Shown: positions 39,048-42,659 of the stretch, piece after piece | Layout: every line of letters starts with the position of its first letter | Position numbering within the stretch: position 1 is the stretch's first letter | IMG/VR virus record: IMGVR_UViG_3300036780_000056 | Span: 1-42,659 of that record | Length of the DNA stretch: 42,659 nt | Source: a virus | Reading direction: 5' to 3' (one strand) | Notes under the pieces: model-generated | The model's database searches: none | What the model saw: only the letters and a program-made list of their open reading frames with translations | What the model was told of the DNA's origin: nothing | Made by a program: the position numbers and the translations under genes

Positions 39048-39684
39048 GATGTTTGTGAGGGTGCCTTTTCTATCTAATCCGCCAAGACAAGAGAGGAAAG
39101 GAACCATCGGAGGCATTACACCCCCACGGATTCATATTGACACGCCCCGGCACCGCTTGCAACCGTGGAAGTGCCAAGACAAGATTGCGAAGGTTACTCA
39201 TTCAACACCCAAACAAAATCCAGACCTTTTCGATGCTGCGCTTGGCCGCGCCTCTGCATGGTGACTTCATCCCAGGGGTGGGCACACGCGTACAGGATGA
39301 GTGTGGCTGTGAAGCGCCCAACAAACAATCCGTGAGAGTTTAGCCCCAGCAAAGTAAGCGCCCGGCCGTTGATGGCCTTGTCGCCGCGGTGAAGCGCCCA
39401 ACGGGGATGGGGAGAACTGCGCCGTAAAGGGTTTGCCTGCCGGAAGGCGGGTTTTCCGGGCTACGCTGACGACTTGCGCCCCGGTCCGTGAACAGAGCAA
39501 AAACCCTGTAAAACGAGGGCAGATCGATTCTTGGGATTTATTAGGTTCGCGGCTAGCGGCCAGGTGTTTGCTGAAACTGGGGCTTCCGGGAGGAAAACCG
39601 CTTCGGTTCCCCTCCCGGACCCACCCCTCCCGCTTTGCCGGATCTCCGGGAACAGACTAACTGTCTGGTACGGGGAAAGTCGGA
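39048..39684. other. Gene-free convergent region (about 640 bp) with repeats and hairpins
   Basis: No convincing gene is seen between the rightward operon and the leftward partition genes. GCCAAGACAAGA occurs at 39081-39092 and 39173-39184 (92 bp apart). GTGAAGCGCCCAAC occurs at 39309-39322 and 39389-39402 (80 bp apart), and its core AAGCGCCC also at 39356-39363. A small hairpin CCTGCC/GGCGGG followed by TTTT lies at 39436-39455. A long hairpin lies at 39585-39619. Candidate roles are centromere for the adjacent ParA system, replication origin, or noncoding RNA; none is proven. No tRNA fold was found. Confidence 0.6.
39585..39619. repeat. Long imperfect hairpin
   Basis: TCCGGGAGG (39585-39593) pairs perfectly with CCTCCCGGA (39611-39619), and inside it AACCG (39596-39600) pairs with CGGTT (39604-39608) around a CTT loop. 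One AA/CC bulge separates the stems. No U-run on either strand, so it is unlikely to be a simple terminator; it could be a structured RNA or a protein-binding cruciform. Confidence 0.6.
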
Positions 39685-39918
39685 CTATTGCCCCTCGCTC
39701 GCCAGGCGATCGCCGAGCACGGAGGTGACAAAGCCGGTACGACTGAGCCCACGCACCACGGCGGCGGCGTCGACGCGCTTGAGAAACGCGCGATCGAGGT
39801 TGATGAGCACCGGCACCAGGTCGCGGCCGGCGCCGTTCGTGGATCCCGCTATAAATTTGCTGGCCTTGCGATCGGCTTTGACATCAGACTTCTTTTTCGG
39901 ATTGCGTGCAATCGTCAT
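39685..39918 (-). CDS. RHH partition partner (ParG-like)
   Basis: A 77-aa protein beginning inside the parA gene (35-base overlap). An N-terminal 35-residue basic tail (MTIARNPKKKSDVKADRKAS) precedes a ribbon-helix-helix domain: a strand VPVLINLDRAF, a helix LKRVDAAAVVR, and a helix SRTGFVTSVLGDRLAS. Size, flexible basic tail and position after parA match the ParG class of centromere-binding proteins of type Ib partition systems. ParG-like proteins bind a parS/operator and repress the operon. The call rests on architecture; sequence identity to ParG is not claimed. Confidence 0.7.
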   Translation of the reverse strand: MTIARNPKKKSDVKADRKASKFIAGSTNGAGRDLVPVLINLDRAFLKRVDAAAVVRGLSRTGFVTSVLGDRLASEGQ

Positions 39919-40576
39919 AGTTTCCTTTCCAGTTTCTTTGAGGTTCAAAGAGAAAATCGAGCAGCTGGTTAAACTCAAGGCCGGCCTGATTGTGCGCGGG
40001 CAGCTCAACCACGCCCAGGCCCTGTGCTGCAGCGTCTGGGTAGGCCTTGCGGCGCACCAGGCGATACGGCATAGCTACAATGCCCTGCAGTTGCTCCAGC
40101 TCAGCCTGGGCCTCGAGATTGTCACGGCCGCGCGGATCCGCACCATTGAGGACGGCCGCGGCGTTGAGATTGGCGTTGATTTCGCGCGCCTCGAGCACCA
40201 GATCGGCGGTCTGGCCGACGCCCCACAGATCGAACGAGCGCGGCGCGGTGGGAATAAGCACCCAGTTCGAGACGGTGAGCGCGGCGCGCAGAGAGCCGGA
40301 ATCGCGCCCGCCCACATCGATCAGGATGTGATCGTATTTGGATTGCAGCTGGCGCACCTGGGTGCGTATAGCGGCGCCGTGGAGAGCAACCGCGGTATAA
40401 CCGGCGCCACCAGGCCGGCGCGCGCTCCTCAGCTCTGTAAAGGCCATGGCAGTGCCTTGCTCATCGCCGTCGATCAGAAGAACGTCGGCGCCGTCCAGGG
40501 CAAGAGCGATGGTCAGATTGATGGCGAGAGTGGTTTTGCCGACCCCGCCTTTGGTGTTACCTACCGTGAGAATCAT
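39884..40576 (-). CDS. parA: ParA-type partition ATPase (ParF-like)
   Basis: A 230-aa protein starting at the ATG at 40576. Deviant Walker A is KGGVGKTT (9-16), with Walker A' LLIDGDEQG, and Walker B HILIDVGG. MILTVGNTKGGVGKTTLAIN and SNWVLIPTAPRSFDLWGV are typical of the short ParA subgroup without an N-terminal HTH, which partners small RHH proteins (ParF/ParG). It would move replicated copies of the element to daughter cells, i.e. it suits a plasmid-like state. A longer reading frame to 40729 would run over the promoter and repeats and is rejected. The ribosome-binding site GGAGG lies in a hairpin (40580-40603). Confidence 0.85.
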   Translation of the reverse strand: MILTVGNTKGGVGKTTLAINLTIALALDGADVLLIDGDEQGTAMAFTELRSARRPGGAGYTAVALHGAAIRTQVRQLQSKYDHILIDVGGRDSGSLRAALTVSNWVLIPTAPRSFDLWGVGQTADLVLEAREINANLNAAAVLNGADPRGRDNLEAQAELEQLQGIVAMPYRLVRRKAYPDAAAQGLGVVELPAHNQAGLEFNQLLDFLFEPQRNWKGNYDDCTQSEKEV

Positions 40577-40579
40577 CAA

Positions 40580-40603
40580 GCGGATCCCTCCGATCGGATC
40601 CGC
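40580..40603 (-). promoter_or_regulatory. Hairpin that would sequester the parA ribosome-binding site
   Basis: GCGGATCC (40580-40587) and GGATCCGC (40596-40603) form a perfect 8-bp inverted repeat around 8 bases. On the minus strand the loop and stem contain GGAG(G), the parA ribosome-binding site, 3 to 8 bases before the ATG at 40576. This suggests translational control of parA. Confidence 0.6.
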
Positions 40604-40607
40604 CTTA

Positions 40608-40636
40608 TATATAGCAGCGCGGCGGGATATATACAA
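40608..40636 (-). promoter_or_regulatory. parA promoter, sigma-70 type
   Basis: On the minus strand TTGTAT (40636-40631), a 17-base spacer and TATATA (40613-40608). The predicted transcript starts near 40601, at the edge of the hairpin covering the parA ribosome-binding site. Confidence 0.65.
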
Positions 40637-40664
40637 GAGATATACGGCGCATAGGAATATGGGC

Positions 40665-40688
40665 GTAATAATGTAATTACGTAATAAC
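40665..40688. repeat. Three tandem 8-bp repeats, GTAAT(A/T)A(T/C)
   Basis: GTAATAAT, GTAATTAC and GTAATAAC follow one another without gaps at 40665-40672, 40673-40680 and 40681-40688, 29 bases upstream of the parA -35 box. RHH partition proteins commonly bind short tandem repeats next to the par promoter, so this is a candidate operator/centromere. Confidence 0.6.
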
Positions 40689-40727
40689 AAAAATCGGCCG
40701 GCATCCGCTGCGATGTGGATGCCGGCC
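40689..40727 (-). terminator. Intrinsic terminator of the leftward right-end operon
   Basis: GGCCGGCATCC (40696-40706) and GGATGCCGGCC (40717-40727) are a perfect 11-bp stem with a 10-base loop. On the minus strand the stem is followed by GATTTTTG. It lies after the gene ending at 40756. Confidence 0.85.
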
Positions 40728-40755
40728 AAACCTTGGTTTACTGATTAGCTCAACA

Positions 40756-41025
40756 CTACGCGCCGGGAGTGATCCAGGCAATGACGCCGGCGCACTCAGG
40801 ATTAGCCAGCAGCTCCTCGCGAGATCCGCGGAGCGGCCGGCCGAGGCGATCGACTGAGAGAAACTGCACTTTGCCGGTTTCGTTGGCTAGGCGCTGAACG
40901 GTCTGAAAATCAGCCTCGGGAACATAGAAACCCACGCCCATGCCCACCTGGACATAATGACCATCCTTAAGTGGACCGAGGATCCCGCCAGGCTGCCATG
41001 CGAGCGATTTGATAGGTTGATCCAT
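40756..41025 (-). CDS. Unknown protein, 89 aa
   Basis: GGGAGGG lies about 9 bases before the ATG at 41025. The sequence is beta-rich with YVQVGMGVGFYVPEADFQTV then QRLANETGKVQFLSVDRLGR. No family is recognised. It is the last gene of the leftward right-end operon; a perfect intrinsic terminator lies 28 bases beyond its stop. Confidence 0.65.
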   Translation of the reverse strand: MDQPIKSLAWQPGGILGPLKDGHYVQVGMGVGFYVPEADFQTVQRLANETGKVQFLSVDRLGRPLRGSREELLANPECAGVIAWITPGA

Positions 41026-41027
41026 GA

Positions 41028-41180
41028 CTAGACTCCCTCCCGGTTTGGGATGTGTTTGTTGAGCGCGTTGGCGATGCGTTTGGCCATGGTCTTAGAGACG
41101 GCGCGCGCAATGACGCGCGCACCCATCAGGACCGACGAACCGATCGCGACGATTTTAGGTTCATGCGGCGGATTGCTCAT
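41028..41180 (-). CDS. Small basic protein, 50 aa
   Basis: The ATG at 41180 overlaps the previous gene's stop (ATGA), and the stop TAG contributes to the ribosome-binding region of the next gene. Translation MSNPPHEPKIVAIGSSVLMG then ARVIARAVSKTMAKRIANAL is moderately hydrophobic and basic, possibly amphipathic and membrane-associated. Function unknown. Confidence 0.5.
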   Translation of the reverse strand: MSNPPHEPKIVAIGSSVLMGARVIARAVSKTMAKRIANALNKHIPNREGV

Positions 41181-41428
41181 GCTCGCACCGTCGCAGAGAT
41201 AACACTGGAAGGTTGGCCGTCCCAGCTCAATACGATGCGATCGTCATAAGTCTCAAGTACGAGCGTAGAGGCATAAGTGCCATTGGCCATCGGGAGAGTA
41301 TCGCGGTGAGCAAGTATGCGATATGAGATTCCTGCGATGGTTGCTCGATAGATCGCTGGTTCGGCAGGATCAGCAATCATTTGCGCGGCGATCGTGCGGG
41401 CAGTTAGTCCCTTATATGTGTTTTGCAT
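41177..41428 (-). CDS. Unknown protein, 83 aa
   Basis: The ATG at 41428 has GGAG 6 bases upstream, the cleanest of this operon. MQNTYKGLTARTIAAQMIAD then IYRATIAGISYRILAHRDTL and TLVLETYDDRIVLSWDG: mainly beta strands in an even distribution. No family is recognised. It overlaps the next gene by 4 bases. Confidence 0.6.
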   Translation of the reverse strand: MQNTYKGLTARTIAAQMIADPAEPAIYRATIAGISYRILAHRDTLPMANGTYASTLVLETYDDRIVLSWDGQPSSVISATVRA

Positions 41429-41470
41429 ATTTATCTCCAGGGCCGGGATCACGCGCCGGCCAAGCGCGAT

Positions 41471-41614
41471 TTAGAAGAGCATGACCAGATAGACCATCAG
41501 GATACAAAACCCGATAGTGACGAGAGCGCGAAGGATGCGCCACGCGCCACGCCAGCCGATCGCCGGCCAGGTGCGCAACACAGTCTCAAAGATGTAGGGA
41601 CGGGTGGGCAGCAT
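41471..41614 (-). CDS. Small membrane protein, 47 aa
   Basis: The ATG shares bases with the upstream stop (TAATG). The C-terminal half has one membrane helix (LVTIGFCILMVYLVMLF), the N-terminal half a basic amphipathic segment (RTWPAIGWRGAWRILRA). With the upstream gene it forms a pair of membrane peptides in the replication/partition arm. Function unknown; exclusion of other phages is only a guess. Confidence 0.5.
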   Translation of the reverse strand: MLPTRPYIFETVLRTWPAIGWRGAWRILRALVTIGFCILMVYLVMLF

Positions 41615-41736
41615 TAGCGACCCCCAGCCAAGATGGTGAGAGGTTCAGCTATTGCGAGCACCGCATAGATAACGGCGCCCACAATTGTGGCAAGCGAGAG
41701 AAGCAGAGAGAGTGGGAACAACTTTGTGAACATCAT
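41614..41736 (-). CDS. Small membrane protein, 40 aa
   Basis: ATGATG start at 41736 with GAAAGGTG, part of a leader shared with the AAA+ gene. The sequence MMFTKLFPLSLLLSLATIVG then AVIYAVLAIAEP is almost all hydrophobic, either a membrane helix or a signal-like leader. The stop shares bases with the next start. Confidence 0.5.
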   Translation of the reverse strand: MMFTKLFPLSLLLSLATIVGAVIYAVLAIAEPLTILAGGR

Positions 41737-41742
41737 GGTGAG

Positions 41743-41771
41743 CACCTTTCAGTGGTACGGGCTGGGCCCGC
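41743..41771 (-). repeat. 29-bp leader repeat, copy 1
   Basis: The 29 bases from 41743 to 41771 are identical to 42487-42515. On the minus strand they begin GCGGGCCCAGCCCG and end ACTGAAAGGTG, so they supply a hairpin (CGGGC-CCA-GCCCG) and the ribosome-binding site of the membrane peptide gene. Confidence 0.85.
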
Positions 41772-41814
41772 TAGGTTGTAATGCGTGGACGATTGGCGCG
41801 CGATCGGCGAGAAA

Positions 41815-42480
41815 CTAGGCCACCATCAGCTCTAATTCCAATTTCATCAGCGATTCGCGAACGTTGTTATTGGACTCTTTGACAAGGCGGGCAAAGTTAG
41901 GAGCAGGCGAGTTTGCCGGCGCATTCTCGCTCCAGATGCGCTGCAGGAGCTGGGCAGCATCAGCAGCGATTCCATAACTCGAAAATTCCACGGGGAGTGT
42001 GCGAGATAGGAAACGATCCTGCAGGCGGTCCGTTTCGTTGCAGGTGAAAATCCAGATGGTTTGGGGAAGCTGCTCTGTGCCATCCAGCTTAGAGAGCAGA
42101 TAGAGCTGGGCCGCCGGGCTCATCTGGTCGGCCTCATCCACCAGGATTAAATGCACCTTGCAGCCCATGCGCGGCACGTATTGGCATGTACGGCAAACAC
42201 GCTCCAGCGTCTCTAGGTTGCATTCCTGCGATTGGACGTGGTGAACCTCTGCGGGAATCATCTCCGCAAGCGCCATGGCCATGGTGGTTTTACCTGTGCC
42301 ACTCGGGCCAACAAAGCGCCATGCGGAAGCATAGGGACGCGCGGCGAGTTTGGCGCAAAAGGCCTTTGGTTTGGCGAGGCCTACAAACTCTGCGATGGAA
42401 TGCGGTTTGTACCGCTCTGTGAGGGAAACGGGAAAGTCTAGGCTGGATTGTGGCTGGGAGTTAGTGAATAGGTCAAACAT
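41815..42480 (-). CDS. AAA+ clamp-loader-like ATPase (RFC-small/DnaX-like)
   Basis: A 221-aa protein from the ATG at 42480, which has GAAAGGTG upstream in the 29-bp leader. LTERYKPHSIAEFVGLAKPK is the clamp-loader entry motif. Walker A is GPSGTGKTT (58-66), Walker B LILVDEADQMS (111-121), sensor-1 near IFTCNETDRLQ (145-155), and an Arg-finger-like SRTLP (159-163) follows. A small Cys cluster, CRTCQYVPRMGC, lies between. It is shorter than full clamp-loader subunits and appears to lack the collar domain. No sliding clamp or polymerase is present, so it may act with host proteins or as a helicase/recombination factor. Confidence 0.75.
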   Translation of the reverse strand: MFDLFTNSQPQSSLDFPVSLTERYKPHSIAEFVGLAKPKAFCAKLAARPYASAWRFVGPSGTGKTTMAMALAEMIPAEVHHVQSQECNLETLERVCRTCQYVPRMGCKVHLILVDEADQMSPAAQLYLLSKLDGTEQLPQTIWIFTCNETDRLQDRFLSRTLPVEFSSYGIAADAAQLLQRIWSENAPANSPAPNFARLVKESNNNVRESLMKLELELMVA

Positions 42481-42486
42481 GGTAGT

Positions 42487-42515
42487 CACCTTTCAGTGGT
42501 ACGGGCTGGGCCCGC
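42487..42515 (-). repeat. 29-bp leader repeat, copy 2
   Basis: Identical to 41743-41771. Here it forms most of the 5' leader of the AAA+ gene, ending 6 bases before the ATG. It includes the hairpin and the ribosome-binding site AAAGGTG. Confidence 0.85.
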
Positions 42516-42535
42516 GATTGATTACGAATACAACA

Positions 42536-42563
42536 TATATATCAGGTATATATAAAGTGTCAA
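42536..42563 (-). promoter_or_regulatory. Strong sigma-70-type promoter for the right-end operon
   Basis: On the minus strand a consensus TTGACA (42563-42558), 16-base spacer and TATATA (42541-42536). Transcription would begin near 42529 and read through the 29-bp leader into the AAA+ gene. Confidence 0.85.
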
Positions 42564-42570
42564 GAAAAAC

Positions 42571-42587
42571 GTTGCACCGTGAGCAAC
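42571..42587. promoter_or_regulatory. Inverted repeat operator candidate next to the -35 box
   Basis: GTTGC (42571-42575) and GCAAC (42583-42587) flank a 7-base spacer, 8 bases upstream of the -35 box. The position is right for an activator or repressor dimer. Confidence 0.45.
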
Positions 42588-42594
42588 ATTAATT

Positions 42595-42659
42595 AGCAGA
42601 TGGCCAGCAGATCGCCCGCGAATGACCCGCTAATGGCCCGCAGATCACCTGCGAAATGA
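42595..42659. repeat. Tandem 11-bp iteron-like repeats at the right end
   Basis: AGCAGATGGCC, AGCAGATCGCC, CGCGAATGACC, CGCTAATGGCC and CGCAGATCACC follow without gaps (42595-42649), with a partial sixth copy to 42659. Consensus (A/C)GC(A/G/T)(G/A)AT(G/C)(G/A)CC. An 11-bp period is one helical turn and is not a multiple of three, arguing against a coding origin. This is typical of initiator-bound origins or operator arrays. The array may continue beyond the window. Confidence 0.75.

Noticed and set aside
39121-39170. TTGACA at 39137-39142 as a promoter
   Set aside because: No acceptable -10 element at the proper distance and no gene follows.
39037-39264. Plus-strand frame of 75 codons after the last rightward gene
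   Set aside because: It starts inside the terminator hairpin, lacks a ribosome-binding site and shows no domain. It runs over the direct repeats; not called.
39635-40654. Plus-strand open frame (339 codons) opposite parA and its partner
   Set aside because: ParA motifs are unambiguous on the other strand, so this frame is a shadow.
1-42659. tRNA, rRNA, CRISPR array, insertion sequence, integrase or attachment site
   Set aside because: None could be recognised by reading both strands. The only long gene-free stretch (39048-39684) shows no cloverleaf, and no recombinase or transposase motif occurs.
1-42659. Direct terminal redundancy between the two window ends
   Set aside because: The first bases do not recur at the end of the window, so circularity cannot be shown from the sequence.

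Overview
The window reads as an essentially complete, GC-rich genome (or plasmid-like prophage) of a short-tailed, tailed phage of a Gram-negative bacterium. The evidence is one long rightward head-tail-lysis block with T7-like order: terminase, portal, scaffold, N4-gp56-type major capsid protein, tail proteins, a GNAT-fold protein and three large internal virion proteins, fibre, lysis genes. The host is not shown by the sequence. The small-gene repertoire and the signal-peptide-bearing fibre remind me of Acidobacteriota phages, but this is a weak inference. No integrase, transposase, RNA or DNA polymerase, tRNA, rRNA or CRISPR array is visible.

Layout. 0.1-2.0 kb is leftward: a small unknown protein, a DUF1376 replication protein and a ribbon-helix-helix (RHH) regulator candidate. 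This stretch is studded with a 13-bp palindrome, ATGCTTGGAGCAT, present in both intergenic and coding DNA. A divergent point at about 2.05 kb starts the rightward genes: RusA resolvase, a 28-residue membrane peptide and two zinc-ribbon proteins with duplicated N-termini. 3.5-12.9 kb is the head module, with small genes inserted, including an Acb2/Tad1-family cyclic-nucleotide-sponge candidate directly before the portal gene. 13.0-31.6 kb holds the tail, internal virion proteins and fibre. 31.6-33.2 kb is the lysis cassette, closed by a strong intrinsic terminator. 33.3-39.0 kb is a second rightward operon of early or replication type: small RHH, zinc ribbon, Rad50-like ATPase, J-domain protein, winged-helix protein and DnaC-like helicase loader. 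It ends in another hairpin terminator.

39.05-39.68 kb is a gene-free convergent region with direct repeats and a long hairpin. From 40.58 to 39.69 kb, leftward, lie a ParA ATPase and an RHH partner like the ParF/ParG partition pair, with their own promoter and a hairpin over the parA ribosome-binding site. From 42.48 to 40.76 kb, leftward, lie an AAA+ clamp-loader-like ATPase and five small proteins, two of them membrane peptides. These are driven by a clear sigma-70-type promoter at 42.54-42.56 kb. The window ends in six tandem 11-bp repeats that look like iterons.

Taken together, partition genes, no integrase, iteron-like repeats and a full virion module suggest a temperate phage that is kept as a low-copy plasmid (a phage-plasmid). 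The most novel-looking items are the palindrome array with its candidate RHH reader, the Sec-like leaders on the capsid and fibre proteins, the Acb2-like protein in the head operon, and the iteron, partition and leader-repeat architecture at the right end.
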